DNA from: Conchocele bisecta | Taxonomy: Eukaryota; Mollusca; Bivalvia; Lucinida; Thyasiridae | Reading direction: 5' to 3' | Assembly: GCA_029237695.1 (NCBI GenBank) | Contig: CM055280.1 | Span: 32,646,616-32,710,615, forward strand | Length of the DNA stretch: 64,000 nt | Shown: positions 46,563 through 59,064 of the stretch, piece by piece | Numbering within the stretch: the first letter of the stretch is position 1 | Layout of the letters: every line of letters begins with the position of its first letter | The notes under the pieces: model-generated | Seen by the model: only the letters and a program-made list of their open reading frames with translations | What the model was told of the DNA's origin: nothing | Databases searched by the model: none | Position numbers and translations under genes: made by a program

Positions 46563-47180
46563 TACCGTATATAGAACTGTATAGACAAATGTAGAAAAAA
46601 TGGATAAGTTAAAAAGGTGATATATTTGTTAAAAGATATTTTATTTTTTCGGCATATATACACCAAGTTGCACATCTTCAATATGTGTAGAAGACGTGTG
46701 CATAGTTTCAGATCGATCGACTGAACGGTTTCGGAGGAGTTGTGTACACAAGCTCTGTACCGTATATAGAACTGTATATAAACATGTAGAAACAATGGCT
46801 AAGTTAAAAAGGTGACATTTTTGTTAAAAAAAAAAATTTCGGCATAAGAACACCAAGGTGCACATCTTCAATATGTGTAGAAGACGTGTGTATAGTTTCA
46901 GATCGTTCGACTTAACGTTTTCGGTTGTAGAAGACGTGTGCATAGTTTCAGATCGATCGACTGAACGGTTTCGGAGGAGTTGTGTACACAAGCTCTGTAC
47001 CGTATATACATGTAGAACTGTATAGAAAAATGTAGAAAAAATGGCTCAGTTAAAAAGGTGATATTTTTGTCCAAACATTTTTTTTTAGGCAGGTGCACAT
47101 CTTCAATATGTGTAGAAGACGTGTGTATAGTTTCAGATCGATCGACTTAACGGTTTCGGAGGAGTTGTGTACACAAACTA
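46563..47180. repeat. tandem repeat, three units of ~190-240 bp
   Basis: Units begin near CCGTATATAGAACTGTATA and contain AGTTAAAAAGGTGATAT, CACATCTTCAATATGTGTAG, AAGACGTGTG and AGTTTCAGATCGATCGAC. The second unit has an internal duplication at about 46925-46970. Confidence 0.85.
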
Positions 47181-47290
47181 TGCACTTTTTCTTCAGCTGC
47201 CCGCCCGCCCCGCGGTAAAACATAATATGTACCGTTTTTTTTAAAAACGGTCGTATATAAACAACAACAACTACATGTTAAGTCACCATA

Positions 47291-47492
47291 CACCACCGCC
47301 TGTGCTAATCTTCTCAATATATGTAAATGTTCTTATTTCAAAATACTTGAATCTTGTGTTTGAAATCTAGTTGCTTGATTGGCTGCGACTGAGCACAGCT
47401 CAGGCCCAGCCAATCAAGTTGCTCGATTGCGAATTGAGATTACCAATAGATATTCAGAAACTTTGACATATGGGCAAGATTAACGCAGGCGG
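47291..47492. repeat. MITE family M1 copy, well preserved
   Basis: Ends CACCACCGCCTGTGCTAATC and the inverse of GGGCAAGATTAACGCAGGCG. Central hairpin: ATTGGCTGCGACTGAGC with CTCAGGCCCAGCCAATCAAG. Confidence 0.85.
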
Positions 47493-47616
47493 ATGTGTAC
47501 AGTCGTTAAAAAATAGAGATTACTCGGCTCGTGTTTCAAGATCATTCGACACGTCTTGAAAATGCGTAGGAATGTTGAGGCTTTCTAATGTTTCCGATAC
47601 GAGTCTGATGAACCTA

Positions 47617-48043
47617 AAGGCACGTGCCCACTCAGGAGGCACACACTGTTTCTAAAGGAATTAAATAAGTGTATAATGTTGGCACTATTTCATCAGTTCT
47701 AAAAATTACGAGTGCCCGCTACAGAAATATAATCATTTAGTAATTTTAGTATTTTACTTATAGACTAATTGACTGGCGGTGGTATCAGGCTATTTTCATA
47801 TGCAAATGAGGCATGATCTTTTTTATTTATTTATACTAATTAAATGCTTAAGAAAACACGGTTATCGCCCCTAATATCAGTGTGGAAATTTACGTCTGAT
47901 ATAAAATGTATAATAATGACATTCAATAAGTGGGGGTAATGGTGAATGAATGTTTATTTTGCCAGAAAATGTCTCAGATGATCATGAGATGATGTCTCTC
48001 ATATAAAGAACATTGCGTGCCTACTGAGTGGACATGTACCTTT
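47617..48043. repeat. MITE family M8
   Basis: Terminal inverted repeats AAAGGCACGTGCCCACTCAG and the inverse of GTGGACATGTACCTTT; 427 bp. An inverted partial copy is at about 50150-50390 (CATGCCTCATTTGCATATGA shared). Confidence 0.8.
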
Positions 48044-48352
48044 AATATCACCAGACACTTTCAAGCATGTACTCTGAAAATGTTATCAACTTTTGACGCC
48101 ATTTACGGAAAATGTTGTAAATTTTTTAAACGTATTTAATGAAATTACGCATATGTCCGAATCCTGTGGCGTGTCTCAAACAAGGACATTTATACAACTG
48201 TCTATACTAACGGTCTGAAATTGTTTCAAATGTCGTACTTTGTGTCTGACTGCAGTCTTGTAAAACCTGCATGTTGTTGCCCGTTGTCAAAATCTATATA
48301 TCATTATGGTGCATTTTCATCTCAAAATAGATAGTACTGTTTAAAGGGCCTC

Positions 48353-48456
48353 TGGGTTGTTTCCATTTCACCAATGGTGCATACATATCGGATTTCCTAT
48401 CTTGTAGCGTTCAACAATACGTATGTACCGATATTGGTGAAAATTGAAACAACCCA
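48353..48456. repeat. small fold-back element, family M9
   Basis: Arms TGGGTTGTTTCCATTTCACC and the inverse of TATTGGTGAAAATTGAAAC with AACCCA. Confidence 0.8.
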
Positions 48457-48725
48457 GCAGTCATAGTATCGTCATATATCTTCAATTAAATCACTTTACA
48501 CAGTGCCATGATGAAAACACATTTTTATTTTTATATTATTTCTTTCAAAAAATCCTGATACATTATCTCCCTTTAAACATGTGTTCGTGCAATGTATTTA
48601 TCATATTGATGTGACACATGCCGAAGATAGAACTAATATACAATGTACCAGGCCTCAATACAGTAATCCTAAACACATACATACATCATATAAAAGGGAA
48701 AACTAAATAATATTATTTAAGTGCC

Positions 48726-48963
48726 TGGGACTGGAGAAATGGGGCTTATGGGTTTTACGACCAGTGGATATCCAGCCTGTGCATCCGCACAGTCTGATCA
48801 GGATCTTCACTGTTCGCCATTCCACCAATGAAACACCCGTCATTCTAAGAAGCAAAATAGATCGTTATCAGACTACAGGAGTTCGCTATTAGGTCAGCTA
48901 CCTACAATTTCTCCAAAGTCACATATGCGCCGTGACTGGGGAAATGGGGCTTATGGCATTTCT
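48726..48963. repeat. MITE family M2 copy
   Basis: GACTGGAGAAATGGGGCTTA start, internal TGCATCCGCACAGTCTGATC, CACCCGTCATTCTAAGAAGC. Other copies at 51797, 52325 and 55276. A second start-like GTGACTGGGGAAATGGGGCT lies at 48932. Confidence 0.8.
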
Positions 48964-50149
48964 GCCTACTGTCTGTTTCACGAAACCTGCCCAAATGTTA
49001 CGGTCATATAAACAATGGAAACACAATATTATTTTCGATAATATTACATTAAAGAGTGAGACTTCTTTTTATTTCCTAGATCTACATGTACTATTTATAG
49101 TTTTGCAATATTGAAAGCATAGTTATAAGCTGCCCAAAATTTCACAGTAGATAACAATATCTGCAACAAACAGTCTCCGATTGAATGTATGTTTGTTTTT
49201 GCTATAACTGAAAATTTAGTTCTCTTTTCACACTCACAAAGTATGATTTTATTCTAATCGTTTTATTGGCGTTATAAATGTTACTTCAGTCACAGAAATT
49301 ATAGCGAACAGTGTAGGTCCCATCGTTGAGTCATAATTATGTATGTGTAGGGTATGAATATATAACATATACACGTATATCAGAATAAAAATTAATTTCA
49401 TGTATGTATTCATTCTGTACAGAAATATATCAAACAACGCTCCAGATAAGGTGCGTATTTGCGTAAATACCCATTTAGGCAATTAAAATTGCCAAATGAA
49501 ATTGAAATCAGAAGTAGTGAGTATAAAAAAGCAATGCAAAAAGTGTGGTATCTTTATCAAGCTACAGAAAACAATTAACAGACCACAACTATAGCATATT
49601 ATCTTATTTTTCTTATTTTTTCATTATAATTGTCTCCAAGGAGACAATTCTAATGGAATACCAAGATGTGTTTTCATTTAGAAGCAAACTATTCAATACG
49701 TGCGGTCTGCTGATGTGTAAACAGTAGTGTGATTCCATTTTACACACTTAACATTTTGAAATACCCAATTGCTTCAGAAATGATGGAGTGACAATACTCA
49801 ATTACATGTACTAATTCCTTATCTGGAGCCCTGTCAAATATGTTTTTGTTTACCCTAGTTTCTTGACCAATGAAAGAACAGAATATCGTCTCAATTGCAT
49901 ATTGCGACACTTTCCCAATATCTATTAAAGTAATCAATAATTGTTCAGCCGTTATATTTAGAACTGATGTTACGCTTTGTTGTCATCAGTTCACCTGTTC
50001 ACGAGACGCAAAGCATATTACCGCCCACACACGCTCACTACATGTAGCTACGAAATGAATTGAATATATGAACTATAACTATTACCTATGTTTCTGTTTT
50101 GTCCACGGAGATTATTGAAAAAAAGTCAGCGCCTGGAAACTTCTGGTGA
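48964..50149. other. non-coding host DNA
   Basis: No supported gene; frames of 60-77 residues only. 50150-50390 is a partial inverted copy of MITE M8. Confidence 0.5.
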
Positions 50150-50473
50150 CGCATTTAATTAGTATAAATAATTAAAAAATGTCATGCCTCATTTGCATAT
50201 GAAAATATGCTGATAACACCGCGAGTCACTATCAGTAAAATAAATATTACTAAATGATTATATTTATATAGCGCGCACTCGTAATGTTTATACTGGTGTC
50301 TTCAACACAATTATACACTTATTTATTTCCTATAAAAAAACATGTTGTACATGTGTGGGCATGTGCCTTTAATGTCATGACAGACACTGGGACAATGGTG
50401 GATCGCAACTAGTTATGTAAATGTAAATGCTCTGATTTAACGACGGCACTGGCCTTGCATGTCGGGACGTAAC

Positions 50474-50992
50474 AACCCCTAGTGTTCACGGACGGTTTTA
50501 AGCCGAACAAGTAACTTAGGCATTTTAGGTAGTTTCCCGTAAATGACATGGAATAGTGACCCAACTTTCAGAGCTGATGCGGAATTAAATTAAATGTACG
50601 AAAACTACCTACTTATTTGTTCGGCTTAAAACCGTCCGTGAACAATAGGGGTTGATACGTCAACCCCTAGTATTCACCTCCGTAAAATGGCTGAGTTATT
50701 TGGACCAGATTCTGAGAAAACCACCCGTATCGCATTGCCGTGTTTTGGCGATATTGATTTCGAAAGAAATGCGAAATTTTCCGTAAATTGAATTTAATTC
50801 CGCATCAGCTCTAAAAGTTGGGTCACTATTCCATGTCATTTACGGGAAACTACATAACATTGACTAAATTATTTGTTCGGCTTAAAGCCGTCCGTGAACA
50901 ATAGGGGTTGATACGTCAACCCCTAGTGTTCACCTCCGTAAAATGGTTATTTGCTCGGCTTAAATGCGTCCGTAAACAATAGGGGTTGATGA
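50474..50992. repeat. clustered fold-back elements, family M10
   Basis: Ends AACCCCTAGTGTTCACGGAC / TAAGCCGAACA recur inverted at about 50474, 50652, 50663, 50912 and 50985. Two full copies and a fragment share GGAATAGTGACCCAACTTT. TACGTCAACCCCTAGT at the joins suggests nested insertion. 50418-50470 is the SINE tail seen at 13436. Confidence 0.8.
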
Positions 50993-51796
50993 ACACTAAG
51001 CGGTGCTACAGTGCTAACAAATAAAAATAAAATGTAAAAAAAAATATTTTTTATTTTCATTCATTTGTTTTTTAATGTATTGTTTAGCCTACAAACATGT
51101 GTGATCTTTTTTTTCTTGGTTATTTATCTCAGGTGCTTGCATAGCACGCAACCATGGCTCAGCATTATCAAACGCCTGATTTATAGAAAAACCTCTCTAA
51201 ACCTTATCAATGATCCGCGACCATTTACGCGATCGTTACATGATTATGATTATGCAATCTTGTTTTATTATCTGGTTAAAACTAAAGGTATTTGAAAATC
51301 AACGGCATGCGTTACAACTTAATTGCACAGATGAATAACGCATAGTGATAGTAATCTGGATACACTTCCCTATTGATGTTTAGGAATGCAAGATGTCAGG
51401 AAAATAAATAATGCAATGTAAACAAACAAAAACGGTATAAATGCTTAATATTTGAGGAGTGTGAGAGTGGTATTTTTTTTACTATGCATTATATCGTTGA
51501 AACCCTATACCATGTATACTCTTAAACCAACCTAGCTGTAAAATGTCCACCTGCCTAGCTGTATACTGTCCACAAATAGTCATGCTCTCAGAAACAAACA
51601 CATATTCATTCAAAGTTCAAAACCAAGTGATTCGGAAGTTTTCACGGAGGTAACACTCTCAAATATAGGCCAATTTCGCAGGTAGGAAACTTGTATCATC
51701 CGAGTTTTAAACGCGAATACACATGCAAACGTACATATACGTAACGGACAAATTTTGATAGTCCTCTAATGCTTCAATGTGGATATACAATTCATT
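50993..51796. other. non-coding host DNA
   Basis: AT-rich; a 76-residue hydrophobic frame at 51065-51295 has no support. Nothing recognised. Confidence 0.5.
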
Positions 51797-52034
51797 TGTG
51801 GCTGTGACTGGAAAAAAATGGGGTTTATGGGATTTGTGACCAGTGTTGCTCCTGACCAGATATCAGACTCCTGTAGCCTGATAACGATCTGCACTGCTTG
51901 TTAGAAGCATGACGGGTGTTTAAGTGATGGCATATAAACAGTGCAGATCCCGATCAGACTGTGCGGATGCACAGATTGACCTGAATCTACACTGGTCGTA
52001 ATGCCGATAAGACCCATTCCTCGAGTAACAGCCA
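51797..52034. repeat. MITE family M2 copy
   Basis: TGTGGCTGTGACTGGAAAAA start; right arm ACACTGGTCGTAATGCCGAT, AGCCACA end. Internal GATCAGACTGTGCGGATGCA. Confidence 0.8.
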
Positions 52035-52107
52035 CATATCATGGTATTCTGCAACTCGATTATGTGGAATGTCAATATTGTGGCGCAAACACATTTGTTG
52101 TACACCA

Positions 52108-52266
52108 TCGTCTGCGCTAATCTTGCCAATATTTGAATTTATTGTTTATACTTGAATGTTGTGCTTGAAAATCAAGCGGCTTGACTGACTGAGCCTGAGC
52201 TGTAGCTGTAGATATGGTCAATACATGTTTAGAAACATTGACATATTGGCAGGATTAACGCAGGCG
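52108..52266. repeat. MITE family M1 copy
   Basis: Ends CGTCTGCGCTAATCTTGCCA and the inverse of TTGGCAGGATTAACGCAGGC. Confidence 0.8.
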
Positions 52267-52324
52267 ATAGTGTAGAGACAGATCGCCCAATATACCACAT
52301 TAACAGCGGTTGCTTGAAACGCAG

Positions 52325-52535
52325 TTTTATTTCATAAATGCACTGTCAACTGTGGCTGTGACAGTCTGATCAGGATCCTCACTGTTCGATATTCCATCAA
52401 AGAAACACATTTCATGCTTCTAACAAGCAACACAGATCGTGATGATGCTACCGAAGTGTACTGTTTGATCAGGAGCTACACTTGTCAAAAATCACATATG
52501 CCCCATTTATCCAGTCACAGCCATAAATGATGTAT
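52325..52535. repeat. MITE family M2 copy, truncated
   Basis: AACTGTGGCTGTGACAGTCTG start and CCCCATTTATCCAGTCACAG end. Part of the left arm is missing. Confidence 0.7.
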
Positions 52536-54086
52536 TAACTATTTAAATAAATTGCTGTTTTTTCTCTTCATACACTGCAAGTGACCTATATCAACCAATC
52601 GCAATGATCTTGTGGAATAATCTTCCACTACCACAATTAGAAAAGGTTTCCAGTAAAGACAATAGTTTATGAATTATGAAAATAATATAAATTAAATTAG
52701 TAGCCATCGATTTCAGAAAAAAAACTAGCGTTTGCAAAGTTATTTGTCAATATTATACTTTTCTTTTCATTACACTTTGACATTTGTTCAGGTAATGATA
52801 CAAAGCATGCAATTAAAATAGTTTGTTTTACTAATATGTTTCTGAATCATCACTTTATGTGAATATCTTAAAACCTTCAAAACATTGTTTTGTATCCGCA
52901 TTTGAAAAATACATCGACACTCAAAATATGAATAATACTTTGACGCGTGTTATGGGTATTTGCGAATATCTTGCTGGACACAATTTGACCGACCTCGTCC
53001 TGTCAAATCGGGCTTGATTCCTGGTATCTAGGCTGCGATATCTTCAGAGCCACTGGGAGTGGAACTTTGTGAAGTTATGCTTTCTTTGATCTTCATGTGG
53101 ATTAAATAGTTACATCATTGTACCTGGTTAATGATAATAATAATAATGATTGTAATAATTTTTTCAATGCGTTATACATAATTAGAATTTCAGTTATTCT
53201 CGATTCTCACTGTATTGGAATGAATTACAATTTCCAGGATAATGTTGACTACTGAAAGGCATGCGACTGTCACGGTGAAGGTAGTGAAGGAGAATCGATC
53301 GTACAAGGGCGCGTTTTGGATTTCATGAATATTTTTTTTACTGTTTTCTGATTTTTTGTCACCATTTTACCACCCCTGCTGCATTCACCTATCGTTATGG
53401 CCGTACCCGTTATTGAAATACGTAAATACAGACATTTGTTGCTTTTAAAACGCAATAATTATCCTAACATTCGCAGAGGATCGAGGTGGTAATCGAACTC
53501 TCGATCCATCATTGTTCACCAGAAAACCACGGCTAAACTTGCACAACAGGATTAACCATTTCTCGATAGGCCAGACTACTTTTAAGCAAGAAACATGTAC
53601 ATCTTCTGTGTCGTATCTTCAATACTAAATATGCTATACGTCATTAATATAATTGTATTTTAGCTTTTGTCGCTAAAAAAATAGCCAGTCGCTATTAATT
53701 TGTACCAGGGTACTCACGCTACTACTTTTGTTTATTTCTTGATGTATTTAGGATATCACTTTTGTAATAACACGAGTAACCATTTCCGGATAGGATAGAC
53801 CACTTTTAAGCAAGAAATATGTACATTTTATGTTTCATATCTTTAATAATAATATTACACATAACCATCATTAATATTGCATTTTAGCCATTTTCGAAAA
53901 GGCGCGAATTCGCTTGCTGGTATTGCATTGCTTAATCATGCGTCAACTGGTGTTATACAATGTAACACACCAGGTATTCCGATATAACGCTAGATTTCGT
54001 ATGCTGTATACATTGGCTGTAATCAGTAAACAACGATTTTAGTTAGATTACATATATCACGTAACTGAATGTAGCAATTAGCTTAC
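52536..54086. other. non-coding host DNA (intron 1)
   Basis: No supported coding region. A SINE-like fragment (GATCGAGGTGGTAATCGAAC, about 53477) resembles the B-box side of the SINE at 13436. Two related ~140 bp blocks at 53560 and 53785 share TAGACCACTTTTAAGCAAGA-like sequence. Confidence 0.5.
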
Positions 54087-54156
54087 CTGCGCCATTGGAC
54101 GTCAGAACAGCCACCAAGCAAAACAGTGCTGAAAATCTTTTAATATAATACTCCAT
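54087..54156 (-). CDS. host gene, exon 1 (signal peptide)
   Basis: On the minus strand an ATG opens MEYYIKRFSALFCLVAVL followed by TSNGAG and a GTAAGC donor (54086-54081). This is a textbook secretory signal: basic n-region, hydrophobic core, small residues before the break. The exon ends with one base over, matching exon 2, which begins with two bases (junction codon GAT). Joined, cleavage after ...SNGA would leave DAQVTIW as the mature N-terminus. Promoter not identified. Assignment to the same gene as 4434-4749 rests on phase and on the missing secretion signal there; another gene is possible. Confidence 0.55.
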
Positions 54157-54528
54157 CGCTTGTGTATCCCTTGTCCCAACACAGATTGCTTGTCAATGAC
54201 TATTTTGATGTCGACCGGTGGAATGGGCTGACGGGCGCAACCCGATACATTTATAGATTGGATGATAAAGGAATATAATGCGAATCAATACAAACATAGA
54301 CATTTATGCTGATTCATCTGAATTTAGGTCCCGGCATATTGTTCTCTCCAAGACCAAAGTCCGCCTTAAAATTAATCCGCGAAAGAAAATAGACCCTCGC
54401 ACTCGAAAGATTTAGAGTTCGTTGCACCGTCATTGTAATACCCATGCGCGCATGTCCTCTTTAGTAGTTTTCCGGATCAAATTACAAAAGATCGTGTTTT
54501 GTTTAGATATAGTCTTTGTGCATACTTA

Positions 54529-54715
54529 CACCACCACCCGAGTTAATCTTGCAACAATTGTCTTTTTATTTGAAAATACTAGAATATTATGCTGAAAAGA
54601 AGCAACTTGTTTTGCTGAGCTTAAGCGGTAACACAGCTCATGCTCAAACTATCAAACTTCTTGATCGCCGTTTGAGATTGCCAATAGATGTTCAACAACG
54701 TTGACATCTGCGCAT
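54529..54715. repeat. MITE family M1 copy, diverged
   Basis: CACCACCACCCGAGTTAATC start, hairpin around CTGAGCTTAAGCGG and CAGCTCATGCTCAAAC. Lies just upstream of host exon 1. Confidence 0.65.
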
Positions 54716-55010
54716 AACAAAGGTTTTGTGCTTTCTTATGCATAAATATTAGATGACAATAATTATTCATGTTTATAAAACCACCGGTTTTGCACTTTTG
54801 TAGCAATGCGCATGCTCGTGTATGTTAGAGGAAATGCTGCGCCATGCAAAGTACGCAGTTTTGAAGGTCAGAAAACAGTTTGCAAACGTGACTATAGGGA
54901 TTTGATTGGCCAATAAGTATACACGAAACGCGCAATTGGGCCACGTGTGGGACACGATTGGACCACGTTCACGTCTTGATTCCAATGGGAACACAAACTC
55001 AAACGTTCTA

Positions 55011-55219
55011 CAGTCAAACCTCTCTAAACCGGACAAGCTGGGAGGTCCCCATGGTGTCCGGCTTGAAGAGGTTTCACTGTAAATCAGGCATTTGATCATT
55101 ATGAGCCATAGTTGTGTGCTGTGTGATCACGAACAGACAGTATCACCTCAGATAAATAACCAAGAAGGTCATCAAAATAGATGTGTTTTATTTGTGTTCG
55201 GTTTAGAGAGATTCCACTG
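55011..55219. mobile_element. pogo/Tc1-type MITE
   Basis: Ends CAGTCAAACCTCTCTAAACC and the inverse of GGTTTAGAGAGATTCCACTG, flanked by TA on both sides (55009-55010 and 55220-55221). 209 bp, no transposase. The terminus resembles pogo/Tigger-type elements. Confidence 0.8.
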
Positions 55220-55275
55220 TAGTACATGCCCATGCTGATATATGTACCATCCAGGGAATAATAATAGAAAAACGG

Positions 55276-55511
55276 AAATGTAGTTGTGACTGGAGAAATG
55301 GAGCTTATGAGATCTGTGACCAGTGTATCACCTGATCAAATAGTCGCACTCATGTATGCTGATAGCACTATATCGTCCTTGTTTGAAGGATTACAGGTGT
55401 TTCATTTATTGAACGGAGAACAATGTAGATCCTGATCAGACTGTGCGGATGCATCTGTCAGGCTGATATGGATCTACACTAGTCGCAAAACCCATAAGCG
55501 CCACAAATAAG
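55276..55511. repeat. MITE family M2 copy
   Basis: AGTTGTGACTGGAGAAATGG start; right arm ACACTAGTCGCAAAACCCAT, AAGCGCCAC. Confidence 0.8.
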
Positions 55512-55740
55512 TTGAGATAAATTCCAAATGTCGTTAAGATGACCTCCTCACGTAACATTCAGATAATTTATACGGGCGGTAAGAATGCAACCTGCTAAAT
55601 CCTGTCTATCGGCAACAGCAATTTGTTATAATTGTATAACACGCTGAGGCATACACATGTTGTTTGGTTTGCTGTCTCGTTTTAATTTCCAACGGTTCAT
55701 TGCACGATTCAATTTAAAGAACAAAATCTTCCGGGTCAGA

Positions 55741-55900
55741 TTACACCACCAGCTGCGCAAATGGTGTTTTATCATTGCAAAATACTTGAATATCGTGCTT
55801 GAAATCAAGCAGCTTGATTGTCTGAGCATGCTCTGTGCAACGGATCAGGCTCAGCCAATCAACCTGAATGGTTGTGAATTGAGATCGCCAATAATTGTTC
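55741..55900. repeat. MITE family M1 copy, diverged
   Basis: ACACCACCAGCTGCGCAAAT start, GAAATCAAGCAGCTTGATTG hairpin, GAGATCGCCAATAATTG near the right end. Confidence 0.65.
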
Positions 55901-55994
55901 ACAACAAGGGCTTCTTTTTTTTGTGAAATTATATTATTACGAAAAATACATGGGGGAAAAGTAGGCGGAGGAGCTTGGGGAGGAGTAAAAAAAA

Positions 55995-56031
<37 letters not shown>
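55995..56031. repeat. G37 homopolymer
   Basis: An uninterrupted run of 37 G following AAAAAAAA. Its length is unreliable in any assembly; it could form a G-quadruplex. Confidence 0.9.
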
Positions 56032-56032
<1 letters not shown>

Positions 56033-56593
56033 GAGAAATTGACTCCGAAACCTGGCTAGATAGCTTGGAAATTATCAAACTAAGGAAACAAAACTCAAAT
56101 TTTGAAAATTAGTCTACTATGCTCATTTATAAATTTTACTAAAATTTAATGTTATCGAAAAAATTATTGTTTTTGCCTTGTTTATATAGCCGTAAACTTT
56201 GGACAGGAAATGGACAGTACAATGTAGGTGATCATCACAACTACGATGTAGAATGCTACATGTATGCTTATGCAACAAAAATAACCTAATGTTTTTGTTG
56301 AATTTAAAAATTAAAAGTGACGCCAAGGGGATATCAGAACACTTTGACAATCAATAGACTTCTTCATATTGCCGTGATAAATATGCATAACAAATTCGGA
56401 TAACGAATGCGAAAATTAAGGTTAGATAAGCCAATACCGTAACGGTAGTTTTTACTCTTGCCGTGATAAACATGCATGCCAACTTTGGTTACGATCCGTC
56501 AAGTACAACCCTAGCTAGTTATTGCATGGACAGGCTGTGCCGCTAATCCGTACAAGGCCAATACATGTACATAATATAATACATTCTTTCAAT

Positions 56594-57011
56594 GAGGGAT
56601 CATAGCTAGTTATCTCCCGTTGAATATATTTATAGAACTCCGGTCCAATTTGTGTAGTTTAGGTCATTATTGCTTGTAAAAAGGGCAAATGTAGCATGGT
56701 ATGTTGTGAAAAGGAGTCAATATAGTGATTTCTACTAGACTAAGTGCTGATCCAGATCATTCTACATGTCAAAGCAATCTGATCTGGGATTACATCATTT
56801 GCCAGGTTCATATTTTCACACTTATTAATGTTATTGCAATCAGTGTAGACTCAGATCAGACTACATAGATGTACAGTCTGATATGGGTCTACGTTCTTCG
56901 CAAAACTCATTGTTTGTGCTATTCAGTAAGAAATAAGCGCTGAAATACAGAAGTGGACCGGATCTCTACATGTATAAATGATTTGCAAATGGAAATAACT
57001 ACGATCCCTCC
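56594..57011. repeat. MITE family M3, copy A
   Basis: Ends GAGGGATCATAGCTAGTTAT and the inverse of AATAACTACGATCCCTC. It is an inverted copy of 58087-58475, sharing GCAATCAGTGTAGACTCAGA and TTGCTTGTAAAAAGGGC. Confidence 0.85.
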
Positions 57012-57679
57012 TTCACAACTGATATTTCTATATTGATATTGCGAAATGGTCTGAGGTTAGAAGGAAAAATTCACGCATGTTTTCATTATAATGATGTTAA
57101 CAGTTTCTCATTACACATTGTAATTTATGTATCAGCAGTGGTTGTGCAACAAAAGACTTTGTAGTGCGTTCAGAATGTCATAAATCACGCATTGATAATT
57201 ATAATAGGTAATGTTGTAATTAGAAACCTTAAGTATAGATACTTTTTTTTTTTACAATCTGTGTTAGTCTCGAAGGTAATTTCGTAACATTAAAAAGTAG
57301 AAATGAAGGATGTGTTTTTCTTTACTTGTTTTTAATGCATAAACTATGAGCTCACAGTGTAATAACACAGTGTAATAAAACTCATAATACACTAGTGTAA
57401 TGCATATGCAAATTAGCTCGTTACATGAAACAGGTTTGGTGACCAATACAGGTTCAATGTATGATAGTGTACTTATGCAATAAATGGTATCTAAAATTTG
57501 TAATGCTTTTATATGATATTTAGATTTTATTAAACTCGTTGACTGATTTCATAGGAAACTCGGCATAGCCATTTTCTTATGGAATCAGTAAGCTCGCGTA
57601 ATAAATAGCATGTTAAATCCGCACTCATGTAAGATCCTCTATATATTATTACAGAAACCGACAGATAATGGCATTTAAA

Positions 57680-58086
57680 ACAAAATAGTTACATACATTC
57701 ATAATGGAAACGCCCAGTCAACGTACTGCGTTTATATCCCAGTACATTACATTAGCCCCAGTTGACGTCGCGCGACGTTTTTGATTCGTTAAAGTTTGCT
57801 TGACGTCATTAAAATGCACGACGTTCATCGTCGTTGTCAATAAGGTCACGCTATTGACGGGCTAAATGGCTGTTCTATGAATTGCGCCAAAATGACGTAA
57901 AACGATAAGATACCTAATTTTAAACCTGCATTTGGCAATATAAATATAAGTACATCTAATATAACAATGAGCTGTTGAGTTGACTGCAGTATGAAAAACA
58001 TTTGGTCTAGGTCTCCACGGACTTTAAAAAGACAAAATGTTTTTCTTACTACAATAAATGCAACAACCCATGGTTTTATTCCTTAG
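57680..58086 (+). repeat. dispersed repeat R1, copy B
   Basis: Direct copy of 347-800, with the same GGAAACGCCCA, CCCAGTACATTACATTA and ACGTTCATCGTCGTTGTCAA. A diverged M5 fold-back lies just before it (about 57520-57620). Confidence 0.8.
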
Positions 58087-58475
58087 TGAGGGATCGTAGC
58101 TAAGTTATTTCCCTTTGCAAATCTATTTATAGAGATCCAGTCCTTTGCTGTATTTCACCGTTTATTTCTTACTAAATAGCACAAACTCAGTTTTTCGAAC
58201 ACAGTAGATCCAGATCAGACTCTGCAGTCTGGTCTGAGTCTACACGGATTGCAATAACATTAATAAGTGTAAAAATATGAATCTGGCAAATAATGTAGTC
58301 CCAGATCAGACTGCGTAGATATGTAGGATGATTTGGACCATCACTAGACGAAATCACTATATTGACAAATGCTGAATTCGCTCTTTTTACAAGCAATAAG
58401 GTAATAAATTACACAATTTGGACACGATTTCTATAAATAAAAATCAACGGGAGATAACTAGCTACGATCCCTCAT
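58087..58475. repeat. MITE family M3, copy B (inverted)
   Basis: GAGGGATCGTAGCTAAGTTA start and ACTAGCTACGATCCCTC end; internal CCAGATCAGACTGCGTAGAT. A third, truncated end (GTGGGATCGTAGTTAG) at 58621 is interrupted by the M4 copy that follows. Confidence 0.85.
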
Positions 58476-58665
58476 TAAAAAAAAATATCGAAAATCCTAC
58501 ACAACTCTTCCACCTCAGTGAAAAGCTATACAGCTTTAGATACATGTACTTGTACAATGTATGCACATTTTGTTTCTAATTAAAACAGATATCTTCTGAA
58601 AAAAATACATCGGACACAATGTGGGATCGTAGTTAGTTTATTTCCCTTTGTAAATCTATTTAGAG

Positions 58666-58905
58666 GGCCCGTTTCACTAAATTTCTTACGACTAAAATGT
58701 TCGTAAGTTCAAATTTAAGATCGTCTGTAAATTTCAATTTATGGTTTACATTTATTGAGCATAGGCTGCATATGCAGCCTATGCTCAATAAATGTAAATC
58801 CAATAATTATTTACAAGACAACATCGTTAATGTGAAATTTACAGACTATCATAATTTTTCACTTACGAACATTTTAGTCGTACGAAGTTTAGTGAAACGG
58901 CCCCG
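58666..58905. repeat. MITE family M4 copy
   Basis: GGGCCCGTTTCACTAAATTT start and GTTTAGTGAAACGGCCCC end, with a 20 bp internal hairpin (GAGCATAGGCTGCATATGCA). It appears to be inserted into an M3 end. Confidence 0.85.
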
Positions 58906-59064
58906 AGGTCCTTTGGTTTATTTTAGCTTATTATTTTATTAAATAACGTGCAAACATAAAGACTGCAACTGGGTAGACCCAGATCAGACTGCACACATAT
59001 GTGCAGTCTGATCTGGGTCTACACTGATTGCAATACAATTATTAAGTGTGAACATATGAATCAG

